A stretch of DNA of 64,000 nucleotides from an uncultured SAR86 cluster bacterium (GTDB lineage Bacteria > Pseudomonadota > Gammaproteobacteria > Magnimaribacterales > D2472): contig CACKNK010000003.1 in NCBI GenBank assembly GCA_902601475.1, positions 60,340-124,339 of the forward strand, given 5' to 3'. The position numbers and the translations under genes were made by a program. This document shows, piece after piece, positions 16,699 to 25,731 of the stretch. The notes beneath the pieces are model-generated. The model made no database searches, had not been told where the DNA came from, and saw nothing but the letters and a program-made list of their open reading frames with translations. Position 1 is the first letter of the stretch. Each line of letters starts with the position of its first letter.

Positions 16699-18443
16699 TG
16701 TCAACACAGGCACTAACCTATCTATTTGTGGGTCTGACATTCAGTTTGTACATTGGCATTGCAATATGGTCGAAAGCTAAATCTACGAATGATTTTTATG
16801 TAGCTGGCAAAGGAGTCAATCCAATAGCTAATGGCATGGCAACTGCTGCGGATTGGATGTCAGCAGCATCATTTCTATCAATGGCCGGACTGATTGCCTT
16901 TATGGGTAGAGATGGTTCCGTTTATTTAATGGGTTGGACAGGGGGGTATGTCCTTTTAGCTTTATTATTAGCTCCATACCTGAGAAAGTTTGGTCAATAC
17001 ACTGTTCCTGATTTTATAGGTACTCGATACTATTCAAACATTGCACGATTGGTTGGTGTGCTTTGTTTGATAGTTATTTCGTTCACCTATATCGCAGGTC
17101 AAATGCGCGGCGTTGGTATTGTTTTTTCAAGGTTTCTTGAAGTAGATATCAATCTTGGAGTAATTATTGGGATGGCAATTGTTTTCTTTTATGCAGTTTT
17201 AGGAGGTATGAAAGGTATAACCTATACTCAGGTTGCGCAATATTGTGTTCTTATTTTTGCTTATTTAGTTCCAGCCATCTTTGTATCAATTCTAATGACC
17301 AGCAATCCTAATCCTGCATTAGGTTTTGGGGATACGCTAACAGGAAGCTCAGTCTACTTATTAGATAAGCTTGATCAAATTTCAATTGACCTAGGATTTG
17401 GTGCTTATACCGAGTTTAAAAAATCTACCATAGATATATTCTGCATAACCGCCGCACTCATGATTGGTACTGCTGGATTACCGCATGTAATTGTTAGATT
17501 CTTTACTGTGCCTAGCATAAAAGATGCCCGTAAATCAGCTGGTTATGCATTACTATTTATTACAATTCTTTACCTTACAGCTCCTGCTGTTGCTGCGTTT
17601 GCAAGAGTTAATTTAGTGGAATCTATCCAAGATCAATCCTATGAGACTACGCCTGCATGGTTTAAAAATTGGGAAGAAATAGGCCTCATCGCATGGCAGG
17701 ATAAAAATGGTGACAATAAAATCACATACGCCAGCGGAGATGCTTTTGTACCTGCAAAGCCAGTTTTTGATAATTCTTCAGATGAGGGTCCAAGACCTAT
17801 AACTAATAAGCCAAATAAGCTAACTGATAATGAAGTCTATATCGATAGAGATATAGTTGTATTGGCAAGCCCTGAGATAGCAAACTTGCCAGGCTGGGTT
17901 ATTGCTCTTGTAGCTGCAGGGGGATTGGCTGCTGCCCTATCAACAGCAGCAGGCTTATTGTTGGTAATATCCTCGGCGATTTCTCATGATCTCTTAAAAA
18001 AAGTTGTCATGCCAAAGATCAACGATAAACAAGAGTTATTTTTTGCAAGACTTTCTGCTGGTGTTGCAGTATTGATAGCAGGATTATTTGGCATTTATCC
18101 TCCAGCATTTGTTGCACAAGTGGTAGCTCTGGCCTTTGGTCTGGCTGCAGCTACAATATTTCCTGCATTATTTCTTGGAATATTCACATCATGGGTGACT
18201 CGAGAAGGATCTATCCTGGGCATGCTAAGCGGCTTACTGTTTACAATGACTTACATCATCTACTTTAAGTTTATCTTTACTGATCTAAATAATCCTGATT
18301 ATTGGTTGTTTGGAATATCTCCTGAAGGAATTGGGGTCATAGGAATGTGTATAAATTTTATTGTTGCAATGTTTGTCAGCAAAATAACTTTATCGCCCCC
18401 AAAAGAAGTAACCGAATTAGTTAGAGAAATAAGAAAACCCTAA
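16698..18443 (+). CDS. sodium:solute symporter, VC_2705 / ActP-like
   Basis: A 581-residue SSS-family permease with about 13 membrane segments. TAADWMSAASFLSMAGLIAF in the first helices and GTAGLPHVIVRFFTVP mid-protein are typical of the acetate/organic-acid branch (ActP, VC_2705). An extramembrane stretch of about 90 residues (near 320-400) contains DKNGDNKITYASGD, which resembles an EF-hand loop (D-x-N-x-D). It is coupled to the DUF4212 gene upstream. The likely substrate is a short monocarboxylate, by family rather than by direct evidence. It is convergent with the esterase gene, with a 1-base gap. Confidence 0.9.
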   Translation: MSTQALTYLFVGLTFSLYIGIAIWSKAKSTNDFYVAGKGVNPIANGMATAADWMSAASFLSMAGLIAFMGRDGSVYLMGWTGGYVLLALLLAPYLRKFGQYTVPDFIGTRYYSNIARLVGVLCLIVISFTYIAGQMRGVGIVFSRFLEVDINLGVIIGMAIVFFYAVLGGMKGITYTQVAQYCVLIFAYLVPAIFVSILMTSNPNPALGFGDTLTGSSVYLLDKLDQISIDLGFGAYTEFKKSTIDIFCITAALMIGTAGLPHVIVRFFTVPSIKDARKSAGYALLFITILYLTAPAVAAFARVNLVESIQDQSYETTPAWFKNWEEIGLIAWQDKNGDNKITYASGDAFVPAKPVFDNSSDEGPRPITNKPNKLTDNEVYIDRDIVVLASPEIANLPGWVIALVAAGGLAAALSTAAGLLLVISSAISHDLLKKVVMPKINDKQELFFARLSAGVAVLIAGLFGIYPPAFVAQVVALAFGLAAATIFPALFLGIFTSWVTREGSILGMLSGLLFTMTYIIYFKFIFTDLNNPDYWLFGISPEGIGVIGMCINFIVAMFVSKITLSPPKEVTELVREIRKP

Positions 18444-18444
18444 C

Positions 18445-19287
18445 TTAAAGATCTTCCAGGATAAAGTAAGCAGCACCTGAGACCATACCAGCATTCTCAT
18501 GTCCCACATTCTTGATAATCTGATATTGCCATCTGAATGGCATTTTTAGCTCTTCAGCATACGAAACCAAGTTTAGAAAGAATGTTTCTCCACGTACTAA
18601 CCTATTCTTACCTTGAGCTCTAGCACCTTTAAGATTTCTAAAATTCCTCTCAGTATCATTTTCACCTACGTAAAGTGCGACTTTGGTGCGTAAAACTCTT
18701 TTGATTTCTTCATCATCTAAATCTATATCCCTAAGGCCAAATGGATATAAATTTTGATTCATAAATGTATAAAATCCTGCGTTAGCTAAAACAGCCTTAT
18801 CGATTCGTGAATCATTTGAAAACAATAAATATCTTTGCACAAACTGTGCGCCACCTGAGTGACCATAAATTCTGTATTTATCATTTCTAATGTTGTACTT
18901 ACTGCTAATTATCTCAAAAATATCTCCCAAAGCGTTATCAATATTTGGCGTGCTAGCAGGAAGTTTTTTCCCATCAATTGCAGAGCGATTTAGAAAGGCA
19001 TAATGCGGGTAAGACTCTTTAGAGAATTTAGGTGCTACTGCAATTAAGTTTTTTTCTTTGATATGTGGCAGAAAATCTTCTAAGTAGCCCTCTGCAGTTC
19101 TAGAAGCCCCATGAATAATAAATAAGAGCATGGTTTCATCATTAACTTCTTCTGGTAATGAATAAAAGACTTCAATATCAGGTTTATCTTCATAGATAAA
19201 AGTCGATTGATGAATCTCTCGCCCACTAAAATTAAAGCTTAGTAATAAGAAGAAAAATGAAATCGAATAAATCCTAATGATTTTCAT
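18445..19287 (-). CDS. exported alpha/beta hydrolase (polyhydroxyalkanoate-depolymerase/esterase-like)
   Basis: I start this gene at the ATG at 19287, where MKIIRIYSISFFFLLLSF forms a signal peptide; the frame remains open further upstream but only inside the sulfatase gene. The mature part has a nucleophile elbow GHSGGAQFVQRYLL and a late His in KNVGHENAGM, giving Ser and His of a catalytic triad. It overlaps the end of the arylsulfatase gene by 14 bases, so both are likely translated together and act on the same extracellular or periplasmic substrate, perhaps an acylated or sulfated polysaccharide (inference). Confidence 0.75.
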   Translation of the reverse strand: MKIIRIYSISFFFLLLSFNFSGREIHQSTFIYEDKPDIEVFYSLPEEVNDETMLLFIIHGASRTAEGYLEDFLPHIKEKNLIAVAPKFSKESYPHYAFLNRSAIDGKKLPASTPNIDNALGDIFEIISSKYNIRNDKYRIYGHSGGAQFVQRYLLFSNDSRIDKAVLANAGFYTFMNQNLYPFGLRDIDLDDEEIKRVLRTKVALYVGENDTERNFRNLKGARAQGKNRLVRGETFFLNLVSYAEELKMPFRWQYQIIKNVGHENAGMVSGAAYFILEDL

Positions 19288-20893
19288 GATTTTTAGTAGG
19301 TTTGCACTTCCCTCTCTCCCAATCGTTTTCATTGCAATCATAGATAATTCTTCCATGATCCTTGAGAAGGAAGTCTAAAATCTGGTGAGCATGAGTTCCA
19401 AAACCAAGTGATGGATCATCCTGTAACTGATTTAATGGAATCGTGTAAGATGACCAATCTTTTGGGGCTCTCCATCCTGGTGGAGGTACTAATTGAGCTC
19501 GGGTTCCACTGATTGGATGCAAGGCCCTCCATTTTCTAATTTTTTCAGCCATTTCTCTTACAAGCGAAGGGTATTTTTCAGCTAAATTATTGTATTCGTT
19601 AGGATCATCTTGAATATTAAATAATTTATTCTCGACATTTACCTCTAAGAGAGAAGATGAAATTATTTGGACAAGTTTGAACTGCTCATTGAATACAGTT
19701 GTATGGAATTCACCATAATTTGGAGTCTCTGAGGCAAAGAAAATATCATCTTGAAGTTTAATTCTTTTATTTTCAGCAATTGCCGGCCACATATTTCTTC
19801 CATTTATTTTTTTTGATACATTCATGTTTACCTTGGCAGCGCTACTTAATGTAGGAAAGACATCCATAACGGTCATGACTTGATCCATATTTGAATTTTC
19901 TTTGATAACTCCTTTCCATTTCATTGCTGCAATAACTCTGATACCTCCCTCATAAGTATCGCCTTTACCACCTCTGAGAGGAAAGTTATCTGCTCCACCA
20001 CCCGCATATGCTGCTCCGCCATTATCCGAACTAAACAAAATCAAGGTTTCCCCTTCAATCCCCTCATCTTCGAGTGTCTTAAGAACTTGGCCAATTGCTT
20101 GATCTAAAGCATCAACAACAGCAGCAAACATTGGTCTAGCTGATACTCCTAATACATTAACGCGTCTAGTTCTATCGATAACCTCACTTCGAGTTAACTC
20201 TCTTTTATCTTCCAAGTTTTTATATTTTTCAACCAGATCTTCAGGAGCTTCTAAAGGAGTATGAGGGGCTAAAAAAGGCATATAAAGAAAGAAAGGTTTA
20301 TCTTTTTTTCTTTCCCTAATCCATCGAGAGGCTTCATTAGCTAACAGATAAGTTTCATAGCCTTCATCATTAATTGTTTCGCCATTTCTTTGAAAATCAG
20401 CACCCCCTTGATTTGCAAACGGTGGGAAGTACCCTACCTCGGTATGAAGATGGCCGTAAAAATCATCAAAGCCTCGAAAATTTGGATGGAAGACTGCTTG
20501 TGAATGCCCTAAATGCCACTTGCCTACAATTGCAGTCTGATAGCCATTGGCTTGAAAAGATTGTGGCATAAAATGCTCATCTGGATGAATGCCATTATTC
20601 ATCCACGGCATAATTACCCCATAAGCTACCCCTAGTCTCATTGGATCTCTTCCGGTCATAAGAGCGGCCCTCGTTGGGCTACATATTGGAGTTGCATAAA
20701 ATCTATCAAGTGACATACCTTCTTGAAATAAAGAATCGATGTTAGGAGTATCAAACGGAGCACCTCTTAATGAAATATCTGCCCATCCAAGATCATCAAC
20801 AAGAAAAATAATTACATTGGGCTTAGATTCTGCTTCTACATTAAAAACAAATAAAGTAAGGGTTAATAAAAATTTTTGTAGTAATGTTTTCAT
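19274..20893 (-). CDS. exported arylsulfatase-type sulfatase
   Basis: A 539-residue protein with a signal peptide (first ~22 residues). The sulfatase signature CSPTRAALMTGR starts at C71, the cysteine converted to formylglycine by a maturation enzyme. D33 and D34 in VDDLGWAD and SSDNGGA later in the chain supply calcium ligands. Length and motifs match family S1 sulfatases. The maturase is not in the window. Located before an esterase gene, it may desulfate algal polysaccharides or sulfated lipids. Confidence 0.92.
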   Translation of the reverse strand: MKTLLQKFLLTLTLFVFNVEAESKPNVIIFLVDDLGWADISLRGAPFDTPNIDSLFQEGMSLDRFYATPICSPTRAALMTGRDPMRLGVAYGVIMPWMNNGIHPDEHFMPQSFQANGYQTAIVGKWHLGHSQAVFHPNFRGFDDFYGHLHTEVGYFPPFANQGGADFQRNGETINDEGYETYLLANEASRWIRERKKDKPFFLYMPFLAPHTPLEAPEDLVEKYKNLEDKRELTRSEVIDRTRRVNVLGVSARPMFAAVVDALDQAIGQVLKTLEDEGIEGETLILFSSDNGGAAYAGGGADNFPLRGGKGDTYEGGIRVIAAMKWKGVIKENSNMDQVMTVMDVFPTLSSAAKVNMNVSKKINGRNMWPAIAENKRIKLQDDIFFASETPNYGEFHTTVFNEQFKLVQIISSSLLEVNVENKLFNIQDDPNEYNNLAEKYPSLVREMAEKIRKWRALHPISGTRAQLVPPPGWRAPKDWSSYTIPLNQLQDDPSLGFGTHAHQILDFLLKDHGRIIYDCNENDWERGKCKPTKNHENH

Positions 20894-20951
20894 AAAGAAA
20901 GCTTTTTTCTAGTTACAATATTATCCTATAACTTTTTTAAAAAAGCCTTTA

Positions 20952-22067
20952 ATGAGTTCAAAAACTGATATAGCTGAACTAATCAAAAAAATTCACCAAT
21001 CGCCCTTAAAGCTTGTGATTGTTTCAAGTGGAGGTGGAACCAATGCGATTGCTTCCTTGCTCAAAGTTCCAGGAGCCTCCCAAACCGTTCTTGAAAGCTA
21101 CATTCCGTATGCAAGAGAGTCATTGGCTCATTACTTACTTAAAGAACCCGATCAGTATTGTTCTCTGGATACAACTTTAAGCATGGCAGCAAAAGCTTAT
21201 AGTGCAGCAAAAAAAATCGATACGGAAACAAATATTGATAAATTAGTGGGTATTGGAATCACTGCATCATTTGCTACTACATATGAAAAAAAAGGCGAGC
21301 ATAGATTTTATATTGCTCTTCAAACAAGAGATTATTCAAGAAGCATTGAATGCGTAATCTTAAAAGGAAAAAGATCTCGAGAGGAAGAAGAGCAATTGGT
21401 TACAGAGTACTTGGTTAATTTGCTAGCTGAAACTATACAGTTACCCTTTGCTTATCCTGATCACGAAGAGAAGCCAGTCTTTAAGAAAGTTGTAGCAGAT
21501 GAGTCATGGATAAACTTAGTAAATGGTGATCTTGATTTTGTTTCATCCACTAAGCGAGTTCCTGAGCTTATATTTCCTGGTGCATTCAATCCCCTTCATA
21601 GTGGCCATATTGCAATGAAAGACCTCGCTGAAAAGAAAACAGGCATGGAGGTTTCATTTGAGATATGTATTCAAAATGCTGATAAGCCTCCTCTCAGCTA
21701 TCATGAAATTAAAAGAACAATTGATCAGTTTTCAAGTGGAGAAAACTGGGTCATGACAAGGGCTGGAATGTTTTTTGATAAATCAAGTATGTTTCCTAAT
21801 AGTGTTTTTATTATCGGTGCGGATACCTTGGTCAGAATATTAGATGAAAAATTTTATAAAAATAGAAAAGACATGCTTGATAAATTAGATTTATTTAATT
21901 CGCATAATATAAATTTCTTAGTGTTTGGAAGAAAAGTGGACTCAAAATTTATTTCTCTTAAAAATGTTTCTTTGCCCGAACACATAGAAAAAAGGTTTAC
22001 TGGATTTGATGAAGAAATATTTAGAGATGATATATCATCGACCATACTTAGGTTAGAATCACAGTAA
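20952..22067 (+). CDS. CinA/PncC-like domain fused to a NadD-like nucleotidylyltransferase
   Basis: A 371-residue two-domain protein. Residues ~18-165 resemble the C-terminal CinA domain (NMN deamidase, PncC): KVPGASQTVLESYIPYARES is recognisable, but the usual SxTGG loop reads SSGGGTNA. Residues ~203-371 form a cytidylyltransferase-like fold with GAFNPLHSGH at 210-219 (the HxGH ATP motif) and a terminal ISSTILR, the ISSTxxR signature of NadD-type adenylyltransferases. A fused NMN deamidase and NaMN adenylyltransferase would channel NMN to deamido-NAD. The divergent deamidase loop leaves that activity open. IDO follows 26 bases downstream. Confidence 0.75.
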   Translation: MSSKTDIAELIKKIHQSPLKLVIVSSGGGTNAIASLLKVPGASQTVLESYIPYARESLAHYLLKEPDQYCSLDTTLSMAAKAYSAAKKIDTETNIDKLVGIGITASFATTYEKKGEHRFYIALQTRDYSRSIECVILKGKRSREEEEQLVTEYLVNLLAETIQLPFAYPDHEEKPVFKKVVADESWINLVNGDLDFVSSTKRVPELIFPGAFNPLHSGHIAMKDLAEKKTGMEVSFEICIQNADKPPLSYHEIKRTIDQFSSGENWVMTRAGMFFDKSSMFPNSVFIIGADTLVRILDEKFYKNRKDMLDKLDLFNSHNINFLVFGRKVDSKFISLKNVSLPEHIEKRFTGFDEEIFRDDISSTILRLESQ

Positions 22068-22093
22068 GAAGCAATTCAATAACTGAGGGGTTC

Positions 22094-23242
22094 ATGAAGG
22101 GGTTTTTGCCGGAACAGCAACCATCAAAAAAATATTCTATTAACAATAATTCTCTAAACCTGTTAACAGATTTAGCTAATGATCTTCCAAAGCTTTTATT
22201 AACAGGTCAACTTCAAAACAAAATTAATCGACTTAAAGATAATGAATTAGAAATCAGTGAGTTATTAATAAATAAAAAGCCATCTGACATCAATCTTGCA
22301 ATGCGACATTTAAGTTTCATAGCACATGGTTATATTTGGGGTGATGTTGAGCCTCATGAGGTACTTCCTAAAGTAATTTCTAAACCCTGGGTTCAAGTCG
22401 CAAATGAGCTTGGAAGACCGCCTGTTCTAAGCTATGCATCTTACTGCTTAGACAATTGGTACAAAATAGATGCTAATGAAGAGATTAACCTTGAAAATGT
22501 CGCACTGATAAATAATTTTCTAGGAGGGGTTGATGAAGATTGGTTTGTTACCGTTCATGTAGCTATAGAAAATCAAGCCTCAGGAGCTATTGAAGCCTGC
22601 ATGGAAATGATGGAATTTAATTCAGAGACCCAAGAATCTGAGATTAAAAAACAATTAAAAAATATTCTTCAATCAATGATTGGGGTAAATAATATTTTTT
22701 CTAGAATGCCAGAAAAATGTGATCCATATGTTTACTACCATCGTGTAAGACCCTTTATTTTTGGATCCAAAGATAACCCTGATTTAAAATCAGGACTAAA
22801 ATACGAAGGCGAATTTCAAGGAAAACCTCAATTCTTCAGAGGAGAAACAGGCGCACAAAGTAGCATTATTCCCTCCCTAGATGCGGCACTTGGAGTCAAA
22901 CACTCAAACGATAGTCTTAGACACTATTTAAATGAAATGCGTGACTATATGCCTCCAAAGCATAATCAATTTATTAAAAATCTTGAATCAAAATCAACTA
23001 CAAGAGATTTAATTAAAGACTCAAGCAAGCTACAAAAGACATATGATGATTGTCTTGAGGAAGTGAGGAAATTCAGAAGTATGCACTTGGAATATGCTGG
23101 TACATACATTCATCAACAATCTCAACTAAAAAATCCATTTGGCAGAGGCGGTTCTACCATCACCGGCACAGGCGGAACACCTTTTATGAAATATTTAAAA
23201 AAGCATCGTGACGAAAGTCAGAAGACTAAATTTAAAAAATAG
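22094..23242 (+). CDS. indoleamine 2,3-dioxygenase family protein
   Basis: A 382-residue haem dioxygenase resembling IDO: FRGETGAQSSIIPSLDAALG, YLNEMRDYMPPKHNQF, and the C-terminal FRSMHLEYAGTYI, whose H331 is the probable proximal haem ligand, then GTGGTPFMKYLKKH. It would open tryptophan to N-formylkynurenine, the first step of the kynurenine route to NAD. A good ribosome-binding site (GAGGGG) precedes the ATG. The upstream partner carries NadD-like chemistry, which fits a joint role in NAD synthesis. Other kynurenine-pathway genes are not adjacent; a cyclase-family protein at 44129 is remote and exported. Confidence 0.9.
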   Translation: MKGFLPEQQPSKKYSINNNSLNLLTDLANDLPKLLLTGQLQNKINRLKDNELEISELLINKKPSDINLAMRHLSFIAHGYIWGDVEPHEVLPKVISKPWVQVANELGRPPVLSYASYCLDNWYKIDANEEINLENVALINNFLGGVDEDWFVTVHVAIENQASGAIEACMEMMEFNSETQESEIKKQLKNILQSMIGVNNIFSRMPEKCDPYVYYHRVRPFIFGSKDNPDLKSGLKYEGEFQGKPQFFRGETGAQSSIIPSLDAALGVKHSNDSLRHYLNEMRDYMPPKHNQFIKNLESKSTTRDLIKDSSKLQKTYDDCLEEVRKFRSMHLEYAGTYIHQQSQLKNPFGRGGSTITGTGGTPFMKYLKKHRDESQKTKFKK

Positions 23243-23243
23243 A

Positions 23244-23447
23244 TTACTTTGAATGCGGTGGAAGTTTAGCCTCTACAAACCACTCATGAACTCTTTTTAC
23301 TGGATTGAACTTTTTAATACGTAACTTTTGGTTTTCGATAACCAACTTTTTAGTTTTAACTGCAAGATAGTGGTAGGTGTGGCTATCCCTTGATTCACTT
23401 TCAGGAATTAAGTAAACCTTAGTTTGTTTCTTTTTTGAGTCTGCCAT
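23244..23447 (-). CDS. bL33-like ribosomal protein
   Basis: From the ATG at 23447 the product is 67 residues, Lys-rich. Its C-terminal half, KLRIKKFNPVKRVHEWFVEA, aligns with the conserved end of ribosomal protein L33 (KLELKKFDPVVRQH in Escherichia coli). The N-terminal half is divergent and longer than usual, with SESRDSHTYHYLAVKTKK. L33 normally sits beside rpmB (L28); here it stands alone between IDO and the CBM9-like gene. It could be the only L33, a paralogue, or a recruited relative. Confidence 0.6.
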   Translation of the reverse strand: MADSKKKQTKVYLIPESESRDSHTYHYLAVKTKKLVIENQKLRIKKFNPVKRVHEWFVEAKLPPHSK

Positions 23448-23551
23448 GGTGTGGAAATTATACATAAGTATAGTTAATTTGATAGAACTATTTTTAGTTA
23501 AAAGATATGTTTTTAAAGGAACATTTAAACTAAAATGCTTGTCTCTAAATC

Positions 23552-25729
23552 ATGATTAAAAATTTACATTTTTTAAAGTTTTTTATTCTGGGCATCATTT
23601 TTGGGTCCAATCTAAGTGCAAATGCTCCAGTTATCGATGGTGTTATTAAAAAAAATGAATGGCTTAATGCTATTGAGTATGAGCTTGAATTAGAAGTCAG
23701 TCCTGCAAGAAATGCGCCCGCCCTTCTAAAAACTTTTGCAAAAATAAAACATGATGACGAAAATCTTTATGTAGCATTTAGAGCCTTTGCTGATAAAGAT
23801 GAAATAAGAGCGACAATTCGTTCTAGAGATACAGGCTGGACAGAAGATTATGTTGGAGTAGTAATTGATACGTTTGGAGATGATCGTTATGCCATTGCTT
23901 TGGGGGTTAATGCTCTTGGATCACAACTTGATTTAAAACAAACACCTGGTGATCGTGATGAAGATACATCATGGAATATTTTATTTTTTGCAGAAACAAG
24001 CTTTACTGACTATGGATATAGTGCTGAATTTAAAATCCCATTTGCAGAATTAAGATATCCAGACGAAGAGGTGCAAGAGTGGTCAATTGGTTTTGTAAGA
24101 AAGTCTTTTGAGCCAGGAACTCAAACTATTTTTGCTGATTTTACCGTTTATGCTCAAGATCAATGTTTTTTTTGCGCAACAGATGAAATCTATGTGATCC
24201 AAGATCTTGAAGAAACTAACAGAAATTACATATATCCATATATTACTTTGAATCAGAAAGCTGATCGTCCGGTAGATAATCTAAAGTATCAAAATCCCAA
24301 CTATGAAATTGGTGTTAGTGGCTTATTGGATCTTGATGAAAATAATACAATTGAATACACAATTAACCCTGACTTCTCTCAAGTTGAGGCTGATGCTGCT
24401 CAGATCTTAGTAAACGAGACTTTTGCTGTTTCATTAGAGGAGAGACGAACTTTCTTTTTAGAAGGTACTGATTTACTTGATACTGATTTAGATAGTGTTT
24501 ATACAAGGTCAATTAATAATCCTCTCAATGCAATCAAATTCATCAATCAAAGTGATAAAACATCTTCATTATTTATGCGTGCTCAAGATACCGATAGTCC
24601 ATATCTTGCAGGAGGACTCTATCAATCTTATTCAGGTAATGCAGGAAAAAGTGAGGTCAGTATTTTAAGGTCAGTAAGAAATTTTGAGAATCGGTCGAAT
24701 ATAGGACTATTAATGACCAACAGAGACTACCACAGAGGTGGTCACGGCAGACTTGTGGAAGTTGATGCGAACATAAGATTCCAAGAGCTTTATAGATTAG
24801 AGTTAGATTTTGCTAAATCATATACGCAGGAATCAAATGATAACTTTCTTGAAACAGAGGATTCTTTAAATGGAATTACTTATGCAATGGATGGAGAAAA
24901 ATTTAGAGGTGATGCTAAGAATATAAGATTTGTTAGAGAGGGAGATGGAAACACATGGGGTGCCAGACTAGAAGACATATCCCCTAATTACAGAGCAGAT
25001 GTAGGTTTCGTTCGTCAGACTGGGTTTAAACAACTTAATCTCTGGCACTCTCGCCAGTACAGATCAAATAATTTCTTTCGATTGATGAGTCCAAGAATAA
25101 TCTTAAGAGAAAGATCAGATTATGAAGGTAATCAAATTTCAGACATGATGGAGATTGGTGCAAGATTTGAAACTTCAATAAATTTGCGAGGAAACATTGA
25201 AAGGAAAATTTTCAAGAAAGAACAGTTCAAAGATTATGTGTTTAATGAAGATCAGGTTAGAGACTCATTATGGCTAGGATATTCTCCCAGTGAGGCCTGG
25301 GGAATAAATCTAAATGCCGATTACGGTGATCGAATCGCCTATAATGAAGACATTCCCGTAATTGGCGACCAAGCAAACTACACTTTATTCCTTGCATTAA
25401 GACCTACAGACAACTTATCAATATTTTTAAACAAAAGAAAAATACAGTTAAAAGACAAGCTATCAGGGGAAGATTTCTATAACGGAAGTGTTGATAGGAT
25501 CACCACAAATTATTCTTTTAGTAATGATCTTTCATTTAAAGTAAATATTGAATCAAATGATTTTTCTGATGACTATTATCTAGAAACTTTATTTAAATGG
25601 AGTCCTGACCCCTACACTATTTTTTATGCTGGAAGTTCACAGTTTCTAAATGATGATGAGCCCGGTGGAAGCTTGCAGTTATACACATCACAAATATATC
25701 TAAAGTTTCAGTATTTTTATCAAGGCTAG
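23552..25729 (+). CDS. CBM9-like / DUF5916 outer-membrane protein
   Basis: A 725-residue exported protein: signal peptide (to about residue 24), then a family-9 carbohydrate-binding-like domain (APVIDGVIKKNEW through EFKIPFAELRYP, about residues 25-200). After that comes a long beta-strand-rich region ending in ...QLYTSQIYLKFQYFYQG, consistent with a DUF5916 outer-membrane barrel with a terminal aromatic. It probably binds or takes up glycans at the cell surface. It faces the GH3 gene end to end (2-base gap), supporting a place in the same polysaccharide locus. Confidence 0.82.
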   Translation: MIKNLHFLKFFILGIIFGSNLSANAPVIDGVIKKNEWLNAIEYELELEVSPARNAPALLKTFAKIKHDDENLYVAFRAFADKDEIRATIRSRDTGWTEDYVGVVIDTFGDDRYAIALGVNALGSQLDLKQTPGDRDEDTSWNILFFAETSFTDYGYSAEFKIPFAELRYPDEEVQEWSIGFVRKSFEPGTQTIFADFTVYAQDQCFFCATDEIYVIQDLEETNRNYIYPYITLNQKADRPVDNLKYQNPNYEIGVSGLLDLDENNTIEYTINPDFSQVEADAAQILVNETFAVSLEERRTFFLEGTDLLDTDLDSVYTRSINNPLNAIKFINQSDKTSSLFMRAQDTDSPYLAGGLYQSYSGNAGKSEVSILRSVRNFENRSNIGLLMTNRDYHRGGHGRLVEVDANIRFQELYRLELDFAKSYTQESNDNFLETEDSLNGITYAMDGEKFRGDAKNIRFVREGDGNTWGARLEDISPNYRADVGFVRQTGFKQLNLWHSRQYRSNNFFRLMSPRIILRERSDYEGNQISDMMEIGARFETSINLRGNIERKIFKKEQFKDYVFNEDQVRDSLWLGYSPSEAWGINLNADYGDRIAYNEDIPVIGDQANYTLFLALRPTDNLSIFLNKRKIQLKDKLSGEDFYNGSVDRITTNYSFSNDLSFKVNIESNDFSDDYYLETLFKWSPDPYTIFYAGSSQFLNDDEPGGSLQLYTSQIYLKFQYFYQG

Positions 25730-25731
25730 TC

